39,289 bases of DNA from Candidatus Nomurabacteria bacterium. GTDB taxonomy: Bacteria; Patescibacteriota; Minisyncoccia; Phycocordibacterales; UBA9973. The translations under genes were made by a program, and so were the position numbers. The stretch spans positions 1 through 39,289 of the forward strand of contig JAHFNN010000007.1 in NCBI GenBank assembly GCA_023267315.1. The letters run 5' to 3'. Position 1 is the stretch's first letter, and each line of letters starts with the position of its first letter. Shown in pieces: positions 23,826-32,152 of the stretch. The notes under the pieces were generated by a model. That model was given only the letters and a program-made list of their open reading frames with translations, ran no database searches and was not told the origin of the DNA.

Positions 23826-26800
23826 ATGCGAAATAAAAATTCAGTAGTTGTTGTAGTTATTTTAGTACTTGTACTTGGTGTTGTTTTTTATTTGCTAAAC
23901 AAAAAAACAGTTCAACCAGAAGATACCACGCCTAAGACGAACGTTGCCGAAAAAACTGGCGGACGTGTATCTGAGCAAGTTCGTGTATTGAAAGATCAGG
24001 GTATTGTTTTTAAACCAGTCGACCTACTTACCCCGAGTACGAAAGTCTTTAAAAAAATGGACTCGATCTCTTATAACGCGTTCACTCCTAAAGAGGCTAT
24101 CGTAAAGGACTTACTAAAAAACAAAGATCAATACATTGCTATCCAAATTCCACTTATGCATTCGACAAATACTGCGAGTGCTGCAAGTGCGGATGATATC
24201 GCGACACTGAACCTCTATCGTGTAGATAGTGACCCTACTAATATTATGACTAGTAGTGGTAAAAAAATTGTTGATGAGACGCTTTCGTACCGCGGGGATG
24301 TAGATGGATCTACTACTGACTCACTTGCGAGTGTAACTGTTACACCATCGGGTGAAATGTATGGATTAATTTCTGATGGTACCAACACTTATAATATTCA
24401 ACCAATAGATAGGCATGATCTTAGTACAGGGGAGACTGTGACTACACCAACAATAGTTGTTTTTAATGTATTAGATGCTGGACCAAACCCTTTGCAACGT
24501 AACGACAAGCATCTTGATGTTCCAGGCGTTGAAACACAAGAACATCCAAGTTTTGATTATTTTAATCTTCCTGTTGCTCATGCTGCTGTCACAAGTACAA
24601 GTAGGGTTGTGCAATGGTACTGGGAAACTGACTACGATCTTTTTGTAGATAAAGGTAGTGCTGCAAATGTTAATACGTATATCCAGGGTGTTTTCAATCA
24701 AGTAAAGACGTTGTATGCAAATGATGGTATCCCAATCAACCTTAAGACTTTGTATATATGGACAACTCAAGATCCGTATACTGGAACAACAACGGATGCT
24801 TATTTAAATCAATTTGGCTCATATCGTACGTCGTTTGATGGTAATCTTGCGACTCTTATCGGGTATCATGGAAGCGGTGGTATTGCGTATCTTGGTACAC
24901 TTGGTTTTTCAACTACTCAATATCGAATGTCGTATTGTGGAATTAGTTCTAGTTATAGTGGTGTTCCTTCGTATTCATGGACGGTTGAGTGTATCGCACA
25001 CGAAGAAGGGCATTTACTTGGTCCAAATCACACACATGATTGTGTGTGGAATGGAAATGCAACAAAGATAGATGAATGTGGAGATGTCGCAGGATATAAG
25101 TCAGGCACTTGCCTTCCGGATCCAGTACCACAGTTGCCTGTAGGGGGAGGAACTATTATGAGTTATTGTGATCTTACAAGTGCAGGTATCAATTTCACAA
25201 AAGGATTTGGACCACAGCCTGCGCAGCTTATGGTAAATGTGATTGAAAATTGTCATAGTGCCGATCCTAATCTTTGTCCTACGGTGACAAGTACTGATAC
25301 CACTCCACCAGTTGTTTCCAACGTAACTGTTTCAAATATTACTTCAGCGACAGCAACTATTCATTGGACGACCGATGACGCATCTGATAGTTGGGTGATG
25401 TACTACAGTGATCCGAATGTCATTACAGGTATTCCTGGAAATACTAATACTACTGATCATATTGCTAACATTTCATCACTTCTACCATCTACAACTTATT
25501 ATTATTCTGTTAAATCTACAAATAGCGCTAACCTCACCAGTACCCCAACGCCCTTTGTGATGTTTAAAACAACAACTCCTGATTCAACCCCTCCCTCAGC
25601 TCCAAAAAATCTTTCTGCTACTAATACGACCGCTTCAACCACTACGCTGTCTTGGGGTGCTTCCAGTGATGGTACGGGCTCAGGGGTTGCAGGATATTTT
25701 ATCTATGAAAATGGATCAACAAATCCTATCAACTCTACCGCAATCACGGCGACAAGCTATGTAGTTTCAGGTTTAAGCTACTCCACTACATATACATTTC
25801 AGGTGTTAGCAAAAGACTTATCTGGTAACCCTTCAGCTTTGAGTAACCAGATATCTGTGACAACACTACCACCAGCAGTCCCATTCATTGTCTCTGGTCC
25901 AACGGTTTCATCCATAACAGCAACAGCAGCAACGATTACCTGGGATACAGATGTTGTTGCTGATACGCAAGTATTTTTCAGTACAACTGCTGGAGGTCCA
26001 TATACAACAAAAACTGATCCAGCTCTTGTTACACATCATTCAGTTTCGATTAGTGGACTTTCATCGAACACCAAATATTACTTCTTGGCAAAATCAGTGA
26101 ATGTATCAGGTACTGCAACGTCTGCTGAATTGAACTTCACTACGTTGGATACTCCTGATACCACTGCTCCAACTGTATCGATTACTGCTCCAACAGGAAG
26201 TTCATATCAAAAAGGAGCAGTTGTTGTAACTGCAACCTCGGCGGATAATGTTGGAGGGAAGGGGGTGCGAGATGTACAGTTCTTTGTTGACTCAACCACG
26301 AGTACAGCTATCGGTGTTGATGCAACTCTCCCATATTCTGTAACCATCGATACTACAAAATACACCAATGCTTCTCATAAACTCTATGCAATTGCCTGCG
26401 ACAACAATTTACCAACACCAAACTGTCGAACATCTGCTGCTGTTTCGTTCTATGTAGATAATCTAGTCCCTGTAACGGCAGTGACTGCTCCGACTTCAAA
26501 TCAGACAATCACCGGTACAACCTTCACACTTAAAGCTTCTGCGACTGATACTGGATCCGCTGTTTCTAAAGTTGATTTCTATGCTGATGGAAATCTTTTG
26601 GGTACTGATACAACCAGTGCGTATACATTCGCGTGGAATATTACCACTGTTACTGGAACCCACCGTATTACCTCGGTCGCAACTGACAAGGCTGGTAACA
26701 CTACAACATCATCTCCGGTTAGCGTAATCGTTAATCCTGCGGCAACAAACCAGCCACCACAAGTGAATGCTGGATCTGATCAAACTATCTATCTACCAAC

Positions 26801-27581
26801 ATTGAGTACCACACTTAATGGATTTGCGACGGATGATAATTTTGGAGGATCAACACTTACGACGAGTTGGACAAAAGTATCTGGACCTGGAACCGTGGCG
26901 TTTGGTACGCCAAATGTAGTTACTACGACCGCCATGTTCTCTACTTCGGGGAGTTACACACTTCAGCTTTATGCAACGGATGGGACATTGGCTGCGAGTG
27001 ATACTATTGTTATTAATATTACACCTAAACCAGCAGGATTCTTTGATGATTTTAATCGATCAGACAGTTCTGTGGTTGGAAATGGGTGGCAGACCATAGC
27101 CGGTTCTTTTGGAATAAAAAATAATAAGCTGACTTCTACATCTGGGGTGCAATCTAGAATTATTCAGCCAGCATCCTTTGTTGATCAAACAGTCTCAGCG
27201 ACATTCCAAAGATATAATTCTACTGGAGCAAGTAAGTTTTGCTTACTTCTTAGATACAAGGATGCGAATAATTATATGGATGCCTGTCAGACGTTTGGTG
27301 GATCTCAACAAATATATATGGCAAAAGTTGCCAATGGTTCAACCACCTTCAATTACGTAAAAGCAACGAATGGCTCCAATCTAAATACGGGAAACTACTA
27401 TACTCCGTTTACCATAAAGGCAAGCGCTATTGGTTCGACTTATTCAATGACTCTTACAAATCAGGACGGTACATATAACCTAGTACCATTTACCGACACC
27501 ACCTTAACTCAAGGAATGTCGGGAATCATGATCGGAGCATCTGCTGGTCTTGATACGATTGACGAATTCAATATTCAATAA
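23826..27581 (+). CDS. Surface metzincin-type metalloprotease with FN3, Ig, PKD-like and ConA-like domains
   Basis: A 1251-residue protein with one N-terminal helix (about 6-24), a propeptide-like region (about 60-250) and a reprolysin-like catalytic domain (about 255-480). The zinc-binding HEEGHLLGPNH motif has His392, Glu393, His396 and His402, and the Met-turn is TIMSYC with Met445. After it come FN3-like domains (about 490-580, 585-680, 683-777), two Ig-like domains (778-880, 881-975; one with VDFYADGNLLG), a PKD-like domain (975-1072) and a C-terminal ConA-like jelly roll starting DDFNRSD (1070-1251). The tail order matches that of the giant subtilase. The enzyme probably acts outside the cell on host or neighbour proteins, but no substrate can be deduced. 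It has its own promoter and terminator, and sits where the S10 operon has been interrupted. Confidence 0.92.
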   Translation: MRNKNSVVVVVILVLVLGVVFYLLNKKTVQPEDTTPKTNVAEKTGGRVSEQVRVLKDQGIVFKPVDLLTPSTKVFKKMDSISYNAFTPKEAIVKDLLKNKDQYIAIQIPLMHSTNTASAASADDIATLNLYRVDSDPTNIMTSSGKKIVDETLSYRGDVDGSTTDSLASVTVTPSGEMYGLISDGTNTYNIQPIDRHDLSTGETVTTPTIVVFNVLDAGPNPLQRNDKHLDVPGVETQEHPSFDYFNLPVAHAAVTSTSRVVQWYWETDYDLFVDKGSAANVNTYIQGVFNQVKTLYANDGIPINLKTLYIWTTQDPYTGTTTDAYLNQFGSYRTSFDGNLATLIGYHGSGGIAYLGTLGFSTTQYRMSYCGISSSYSGVPSYSWTVECIAHEEGHLLGPNHTHDCVWNGNATKIDECGDVAGYKSGTCLPDPVPQLPVGGGTIMSYCDLTSAGINFTKGFGPQPAQLMVNVIENCHSADPNLCPTVTSTDTTPPVVSNVTVSNITSATATIHWTTDDASDSWVMYYSDPNVITGIPGNTNTTDHIANISSLLPSTTYYYSVKSTNSANLTSTPTPFVMFKTTTPDSTPPSAPKNLSATNTTASTTTLSWGASSDGTGSGVAGYFIYENGSTNPINSTAITATSYVVSGLSYSTTYTFQVLAKDLSGNPSALSNQISVTTLPPAVPFIVSGPTVSSITATAATITWDTDVVADTQVFFSTTAGGPYTTKTDPALVTHHSVSISGLSSNTKYYFLAKSVNVSGTATSAELNFTTLDTPDTTAPTVSITAPTGSSYQKGAVVVTATSADNVGGKGVRDVQFFVDSTTSTAIGVDATLPYSVTIDTTKYTNASHKLYAIACDNNLPTPNCRTSAAVSFYVDNLVPVTAVTAPTSNQTITGTTFTLKASATDTGSAVSKVDFYADGNLLGTDTTSAYTFAWNITTVTGTHRITSVATDKAGNTTTSSPVSVIVNPAATNQPPQVNAGSDQTIYLPTLSTTLNGFATDDNFGGSTLTTSWTKVSGPGTVAFGTPNVVTTTAMFSTSGSYTLQLYATDGTLAASDTIVINITPKPAGFFDDFNRSDSSVVGNGWQTIAGSFGIKNNKLTSTSGVQSRIIQPASFVDQTVSATFQRYNSTGASKFCLLLRYKDANNYMDACQTFGGSQQIYMAKVANGSTTFNYVKATNGSNLNTGNYYTPFTIKASAIGSTYSMTLTNQDGTYNLVPFTDTTLTQGMSGIMIGASAGLDTIDEFNIQ

Positions 27582-27593
27582 AAATAATGATGT

Positions 27594-27629
27594 AACATAA
27601 AGACCCGCCTAGTGGCGGGTTTTTATGTT
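27594..27629. terminator. Terminator after the metzincin gene
   Basis: AACATAAAGACCCGCC (27594-27609), loop TAGT, GGCGGGTTTTTATGTT (27614-27629): a 16-bp stem with one G-T pair. Its 3' end overlaps the -10 box of dgkA. Confidence 0.88.
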
Positions 27630-27634
27630 ATAAT
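27629..27634 (+). promoter_or_regulatory. -10 box of dgkA, suggesting a leaderless mRNA
   Basis: TATAAT ending seven bases before the GTG at 27641 and 13 before the ATG at 27647. This leaves almost no 5' leader. No -35 box is recognised. The expected spot lies in the upstream terminator. Confidence 0.45.
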
Positions 27635-27640
27635 TTTCGT

Positions 27641-28039
27641 GTGAATATGGAGGAAAAAAATGAGAAAAAATTTACAGGACTCGTATCTCATGCAAAGAGC
27701 ATGAGCAATGCCGTCCGTGGTATTCGGATTTTTATATTTAGTACCCCGAACGCATGGGTAGAGCTTGCGTTTGGTATCCTTGTTTTTACCCTCGGTATGT
27801 ATTTCTCTATATCTGCAACACAATGGCTGCTTCTTTTTGTAGTTGTCTTTCTGGTGCTTGCGGCGGAAGCATTTAATACTGCTATTGAAGTACATATGGA
27901 TCTTACATCACCACAGTATCATCCATTTGCTCGTGACACGAAAGATATTGCTGCTGGGGCGGTATTGATACTCTCGATCTTAGCTCTTATTGTTGCGTTT
28001 GGTATCTTTTTTCCAAAAATTTTCCCGTATTGTTTCTAG
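27641..28039 (+). CDS. dgkA: Undecaprenol/diacylglycerol kinase
   Basis: A 132-residue membrane protein of the small trimeric kinase family (DgkA). Three hydrophobic segments are seen (about 40-58, 62-77 and 100-125). The signature EAFNTAIE (76-83) and the KDIAAGAV segment (about 99-106) carry the catalytic and metal-binding residues of the family. It phosphorylates diacylglycerol, or in Gram-positive relatives undecaprenol, to recycle lipid carriers. GTG at 27641 or ATG at 27647 can be the start; the frame is the same. It may be translated from a leaderless message. It lies between the metzincin and pyrF with terminators on both sides. Confidence 0.88.
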   Translation: MNMEEKNEKKFTGLVSHAKSMSNAVRGIRIFIFSTPNAWVELAFGILVFTLGMYFSISATQWLLLFVVVFLVLAAEAFNTAIEVHMDLTSPQYHPFARDTKDIAAGAVLILSILALIVAFGIFFPKIFPYCF

Positions 28040-28050
28040 AAGTAATCTTA

Positions 28051-28078
28051 AAAAAGCCCTGCAATCGCAGGGTTTTTT
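28051..28078 (+). terminator. Terminator after dgkA
   Basis: AAAAAGCCCTGC, loop AATC, GCAGGGTTTTTT, with one G-T pair and a T tract. Confidence 0.88.
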
Positions 28079-28081
28079 AGT

Positions 28082-28110
28082 TTGACTTCAATCTCTTTGA
28101 ATGGTATTCT
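28082..28110 (+). promoter_or_regulatory. Promoter of pyrF
   Basis: TTGACT (28082-28087), a 17-base spacer, TATTCT (28105-28110). The leader then holds AACTAAAAAT (28148-28157) directly before the ATG. Confidence 0.6.
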
Positions 28111-28158
28111 GACCCCGAATTAGAAATCTATTGTTAAACAAGTTAAAAACTAAAAATT

Positions 28159-28944
28159 ATGAATCTCAGTCATCGCCTATCAGAGGCATTAAAGAAAGTT
28201 ATTTTTGCACTTGATATAAGTGATCTTGAAAAGGCAAAAGAACTCCTTATGAAAATTGGCCCGCATGTTGGAGGAATCAAAATTGGGCTTGAAACTCAAA
28301 CAGAATTTGGCGGACCGGTAATAATCAATTTGGTTGCTGGAGCGAATGGTAAAATATTTTATGATGGTAAATGGAACGATATTATGAAAACCATTGAAAA
28401 TGCTACTAAAGCACTTGCAACAAAAAAGAGCATAACCATGTTTAATGTGCATGCAACAAGTGGGGATGCTGCGATTCAGGCTGCAGTTCAAAATTGTGGA
28501 GATGCTATCGTTCTCGTGGTGACAGTTCTTACTTCAATTTCACCGGAGGAGTGTTATGAAATATTTCGGGATACTCCGGAAAATGTGGTATTGAAATTTG
28601 CGCGCAAAGCAAAGAGGAACGGCGCTCATGGTGTCATTTGTTCCGCGAAGGAATTACCGTTACTTATGGCAAATCCTGACGTGAAGGACTTGATTAAAGT
28701 AACGCCTGGCATTCAGCCCGAATGGATGAATTCGAATGATCAAAAAAGAGTAATGTCACCTGGTGAAGCAATTATGGCCGGGGCTGATTATGTTGTTATT
28801 GGTAGAGCTATATCCTCTCCTGATCCTAAGGCGGGTTGGGTGGATGCTCCTGCCAAAGGTGACTCACTTGCAGCTCTTAAGTTGATAGCTGAAGAAATTG
28901 CTCAGGCGATGGATGAATTGAAAGCTGTAGAGGGAAAAGTATAG
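28159..28944 (+). CDS. pyrF: Orotidine 5'-phosphate decarboxylase
   Basis: A 261-residue TIM-barrel enzyme for the last step of UMP synthesis (OMP to UMP + CO2). Motifs: VIFALDI (14-20), KIGLET (41-46), and the catalytic D-x-K-x-x-D as DGKWND (69-74, with K71 and D74). The end of the barrel has VTPGIQPEW and VVIGRAISS. The DGKWND spelling differs from the DLKFHD common in other bacteria, but keeps the catalytic lysine and aspartates. It converges on pyrE with a bidirectional terminator between. Its own promoter is at 28082. Confidence 0.93.
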   Translation: MNLSHRLSEALKKVIFALDISDLEKAKELLMKIGPHVGGIKIGLETQTEFGGPVIINLVAGANGKIFYDGKWNDIMKTIENATKALATKKSITMFNVHATSGDAAIQAAVQNCGDAIVLVVTVLTSISPEECYEIFRDTPENVVLKFARKAKRNGAHGVICSAKELPLLMANPDVKDLIKVTPGIQPEWMNSNDQKRVMSPGEAIMAGADYVVIGRAISSPDPKAGWVDAPAKGDSLAALKLIAEEIAQAMDELKAVEGKV

Positions 28945-28967
28945 TTTTGGTTTTGAATACAAAATAA

Positions 28968-29003
28968 AAAAGGATAACCCCGATGTTTCGGTGTTATCCT
29001 TTT
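28968..29003. terminator. Bidirectional terminator between pyrF and pyrE
   Basis: AAAAGGATAAC (28968-28978) pairs with GTTATCCTTTT (28993-29003); after one mismatch an inner CCG/CGG closes the loop. Confidence 0.88.
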
Positions 29004-29029
29004 CTTTTTGCCTTAAATTACAAATTAAA

Positions 29030-29704
29030 TTATTTTCCCCAACTCGCCGGGTTTTTTCTCCACGCCTGCAACGTTTCAAGATCGCTATTGCTAACGAATC
29101 CTCCTTGAATCGCTACTTCTATCAGCGTGTTGTAGTCGCATAATGAATAGTGTGGGCATCGTGCTTTGTCGAATTGCTCTTCAGCCACATCAAATCCATA
29201 AGTGAAAATTGAAATTAATCCTTTGACGTTCACGCCTCTCTCACGTAATGCCGCTACCGCTTTTAGTGAGCTGCCCCCGGTTGAGATTAAATCTTCAACC
29301 ACTACTGCTGATTGGCTGTCATTAATTTCTCCCTCGATCATGTTTTCTTTACCGTGGTCTTTTGGAGCTGAGCGAATATATGGCGCCGGAAGTTTTAGTG
29401 ACTCGGCCATAAGGGTTCCCCATGGTATTCCTGCTGTTGCAACTGATGCGACAACATCAAAAGGGGAGTAGAATTTTACAGCCCGGCGTGTCATTGATTG
29501 CCAAACAAATTCCCTGATTGTGGGGCGTGTGAGTGCCATCCTGTTATCACAATAAATGGGTGATTTCCATCCGGATGCCCAGGTGAATGGTTCATTCGGC
29601 TGTAATTTTATCGCCTTAATTTTTAAGAGAAATTCGGCTACTTGTTGCGCGATTTCTTTGTCAGTAAGAACCTCAGATTTGAGGTCAAATGCTTGGGTAT
29701 TCAT
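29030..29704 (-). CDS. pyrE: Orotate phosphoribosyltransferase
   Basis: A 224-residue type I PRTase converting orotate + PRPP to OMP. The segment KLQPNEPFTWASGWKSPIYC (33-52) is typical of the Bacteroidetes form. The APYIRSAPKDHGKE loop (107-120) and the PRPP-binding VVVEDLISTGGSS (134-146) are complete. The frame can begin at a TTG two codons earlier. ATG at 29704 is the more likely start. Its product is the substrate of PyrF, which lies next to it in the opposite orientation. A terminator separates it from pyrC upstream, so it has its own promoter, which I could not place with confidence. Confidence 0.94.
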   Translation of the reverse strand: MNTQAFDLKSEVLTDKEIAQQVAEFLLKIKAIKLQPNEPFTWASGWKSPIYCDNRMALTRPTIREFVWQSMTRRAVKFYSPFDVVASVATAGIPWGTLMAESLKLPAPYIRSAPKDHGKENMIEGEINDSQSAVVVEDLISTGGSSLKAVAALRERGVNVKGLISIFTYGFDVAEEQFDKARCPHYSLCDYNTLIEVAIQGGFVSNSDLETLQAWRKNPASWGK

Positions 29705-29789
29705 AATCAATTAGAATTTAGAGTTTAAATGATTTATTTCAAATTTACCCATTTCTACCATACAAAAGGTGGTAAGGCAATCAAAATAA

Positions 29790-29824
29790 AAAAGTGGAAT
29801 CCAGTACAACTGAATTCCACTTTT
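29790..29824. terminator. Terminator between pyrC and pyrE
   Basis: AAAAGTGGAAT (29790-29800) pairs with ATTCCACTTTT (29814-29824), and after a C/A mismatch CAGT with ACTG. It ends pyrC (minus strand). Confidence 0.85.
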
Positions 29825-29861
29825 GTGCGTATCTTTTGATACAGTTTAATTAAATGTGCGA

Positions 29862-31223
29862 CTATCTGCTAAATACCAACTCCATTGCTGGCGATTCAAA
29901 GGATGGAAATAATGGACTCACTTCTGTCACATCATCATGGTAGACAATAGTGCCATTAACAATCGTCATCATTACTTTACCTTTAAAGCTATGCCCTTCA
30001 AGAGGGCTCCATCCGCATTTGTAATGGATGTTTTTCTTTCCCACGTTCCATTTTATGCGCGGATCATAAATAGCGATATCAGCATAGTATCCCTCCTTAA
30101 TTTCTCCACGATCTCGTATACCAAAAATGTATGCTTGGTTCCGTGAAGTTTTTTCAGCGATCTGCGGATAGGTCATGTATCCTTTTCGTTGCCACTCGCA
30201 AAGCATGTCTAAACGATGTTGTACCAAAGGAAGTCCTGATGGGCATTTAAAGTATGGAAGGGCTTTTTCTTCAACCGTATGCGGAGCATGATCCGTGTTT
30301 ATCACATCAGTGTCAACGAGTGCTTTGAGAAGTGCCTGCTGGTGTCGTGCATCTTTAATTGCCGGGTTGCATTTTATCCAGGAACCCAAACGTTCATAAT
30401 CATCAGCGTTGAACCACGGGTGGTGCACGCATAATTCCATGAATATTCGCTTCTCCATTATCGGGGTAGCAAAATCAAATAACTTAAGTTCTTCGGCAGT
30501 GCTTATATGATAGATAAGTAGATGTGTACCGAACTCTTTTGCTAATGAAAATGCAAGTGAACTACTTTTAAGACATGCTTCCATTGGCCTAATCAGCGGG
30601 TGGTCGCTCATAAGGATCTCATCTTTTTCAGCGTAGAGATTCTCGTTGAATTTGATCATTTTTTCATCTTCGCAATGAGTGATTACGAGCTTGCCCAATT
30701 TAAAGATTCCTTCCAGTACACTTCTGTTATCTACCAGCATATTGCCAGTAGAAGAACCCATGAATACTTTTATGCCAGGTATTCGGTCGCGATGCATTTC
30801 TATTGCGAGCTGCAGTTCAGGAAGATTTTCGTTGGTTGCGCCTAAATTACAAGAGTAATTAATAAGCGATGTTTGTTTTGCCAACTTTAGTCTTTCATAC
30901 AAACGAGCTATTGTTGTTACTGCAGGATTGGTGTTTGGTTGCTCAATATATGAAGTAACACCTCCTGCTGCAGCTGCGCGTGTTTCACTGAAAATTGTCG
31001 CTTTATAATCCTGAAGTTCATCACGGAAATGTACTTGGCCATCGATGAGACCAGGGAATATGAGCATCCCATAGCATTTGATAATCACTGCATCTGCCGG
31101 ATTTGCTGAAATGTTTTCGGCAATCTTTATAATGAGCTTACCTTCAATAAGAATGTCGGCTCGGAGAAATCCGAGATGGGTAACAATAGTGCCACCTTTA
31201 AGTAATGTCTGATTTTTTTTCAT
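29862..31223 (-). CDS. pyrC: Dihydroorotase
   Basis: A 453-residue amidohydrolase of the DHOase/allantoinase group for pyrimidine step 3 (carbamoyl-aspartate to dihydroorotate). The first metal motif is QVHFR (63-67), with Gln where many DHOases have the first His of HxH. The carboxylated Lys is K152 (GIKVFMGSSTGNM), metal His are H183 (THCEDE) and H239 (YHISTAEEL), and the catalytic Asp is D311 (NTDHAPHT). The QVHFR, SSTGNM and YKCGWSP spellings recall Bacteroidetes dihydroorotase. The leader has AACTAAAAT twice. No pyrB, pyrD or carAB lies in the window. Confidence 0.92.
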   Translation of the reverse strand: MKKNQTLLKGGTIVTHLGFLRADILIEGKLIIKIAENISANPADAVIIKCYGMLIFPGLIDGQVHFRDELQDYKATIFSETRAAAAGGVTSYIEQPNTNPAVTTIARLYERLKLAKQTSLINYSCNLGATNENLPELQLAIEMHRDRIPGIKVFMGSSTGNMLVDNRSVLEGIFKLGKLVITHCEDEKMIKFNENLYAEKDEILMSDHPLIRPMEACLKSSSLAFSLAKEFGTHLLIYHISTAEELKLFDFATPIMEKRIFMELCVHHPWFNADDYERLGSWIKCNPAIKDARHQQALLKALVDTDVINTDHAPHTVEEKALPYFKCPSGLPLVQHRLDMLCEWQRKGYMTYPQIAEKTSRNQAYIFGIRDRGEIKEGYYADIAIYDPRIKWNVGKKNIHYKCGWSPLEGHSFKGKVMMTIVNGTIVYHDDVTEVSPLFPSFESPAMELVFSR

Positions 31224-31234
31224 GACGGTATATG

Positions 31235-31257
31235 GATTTTAGTTGGTTATTTTAGTT
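31235..31257 (-). promoter_or_regulatory. Repeated AACTAAAAT leader element of pyrC
   Basis: On the minus strand AACTAAAAT occurs at 31257-31249 and AACTAAAATC at 31244-31235, eleven bases before the ATG. Related elements lie next to the starts of purD, purN, pyrF and the genes at 31392 and 18983. Confidence 0.45.
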
Positions 31258-31271
31258 GTGAATTTGTCTTC

Positions 31272-31299
31272 ATACTACGTATTTTTGCTTAAAAGGCAA
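31272..31299 (-). promoter_or_regulatory. Promoter of pyrC
   Basis: On the minus strand TTGCCT (31299-31294), a 16-base spacer, TAGTAT (31277-31272). Confidence 0.55.
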
Positions 31300-31321
31300 A
31301 TAGAAAAAGATAATTAAAAAC

Positions 31322-31350
31322 TTTACTTTGTATAAGAATAAGCTTACTAT
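31322..31350 (+). promoter_or_regulatory. Promoter of the 179-residue gene
   Basis: TTTACT (31322-31327), a 17-base spacer, TACTAT (31345-31350). Confidence 0.45.
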
Positions 31351-31391
31351 TTCTTAGGTTTAGAACTATATAAAACTTAAAATCAACCGCT

Positions 31392-31931
31392 ATGAATATA
31401 CCTACTAGTACTCTTTTTACCCAGGAAAATTTCTGGGGCACTCATTTTAAAAAAGTTGCTCTTCTGAAAAATTTCCCTCGAATTGAGGGGGTTATACATT
31501 ATTCCGATGTGATTGGCACCGATTCTGTATATCTCAAATTCTATAATGAAACTACGAATGAGTTCCAATACAAGTATTTTCATTTAGAGGATTTTCAGAT
31601 TGTGCAAGATTGTTCGAGATTATTTTTTAAAAACCTTGATGCTTTTGCAGAAAAAATAAAAATTGGTCCGGCAAGAGTTTTTAAAGAAAAAATTGCTGAG
31701 ATTCAAATTACAGATACCCATAGAGAGCTCCTTCTTTTTGCTGAATATTTATACGTATGTGGCAGATATAAGTGGGCACAACCGCTTTTATTTAAAGATA
31801 TGGCAAAGGATTTAAGAGTCGCCAGAATGAAAGGTCTATTAAAAGATTGCAGTGAAGTACATGTCGAACTTCTGCTTCGACTTGTTGCAGCTCGTATCGG
31901 GTATGTATTAGGGAATCATCCCGGAGACTAA
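31392..31931 (+). CDS. Hypothetical 179-residue cytoplasmic protein
   Basis: A soluble protein with no signal or membrane helix and no family I recognise. The N-terminal half (about 1-70) looks beta-rich with many aromatic residues (IEGVIHYSDVIGTDSVYLKF). The C-terminal half (about 90-179) looks helical and contains a Leu-rich stretch (HRELLLFAEYLYVCGRYKWA) and a final ELLLRLVAARIGYVLGNHPGD. The leader holds AACTTAAAATC at 31374-31384, seven bases before the ATG, identical to the element before purN. It is divergent from pyrC. Shared leader elements suggest a link with nucleotide metabolism, but no function can be claimed. Confidence 0.6.
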   Translation: MNIPTSTLFTQENFWGTHFKKVALLKNFPRIEGVIHYSDVIGTDSVYLKFYNETTNEFQYKYFHLEDFQIVQDCSRLFFKNLDAFAEKIKIGPARVFKEKIAEIQITDTHRELLLFAEYLYVCGRYKWAQPLLFKDMAKDLRVARMKGLLKDCSEVHVELLLRLVAARIGYVLGNHPGD

Positions 31932-31950
31932 GCGGTAATGATATTCAAGA

Positions 31951-31985
31951 AGCCCAATATACTAAAAAGTATGTTGGGTTTTTTA
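31951..31985 (+). terminator. Terminator after the 179-residue gene
   Basis: CCCAATATACT (from 31953) pairs with AGTATGTTGGG, with one T-G pair, followed by T6. Confidence 0.85.
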
Positions 31986-32071
31986 TTTTAACCCTAATTG
32001 GTACTATTTTTAGTAAAACTATCAAAAATGACTCAAAAGTAGTGGTATGAACCTATCTCATTGACGCGATA

Positions 32072-32115
32072 CTCTACTTATAAATATCGTGTAGTCTATC
32101 GATATATAGGTAGAG
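32072..32115 (+). ncRNA. Unexplained hairpin in the gap upstream of rpsS
   Basis: CTCTACTTATA (32072-32082) pairs with TATAGGTAGAG (32105-32115), with one T-G pair. An inner TATCG (32085-32089) pairs with CGATA (32100-32104) around a 10-base loop. Together 16 bp. No T tract follows, so it is not a terminator. It may be an RNA element or DNA structure. The rest of the 31986-32150 gap shows nothing clear to me. Confidence 0.4.
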
Positions 32116-32152
32116 TCTTAGCTAAGGCGCGATCCCTGTGTTTTAAAGGGGA

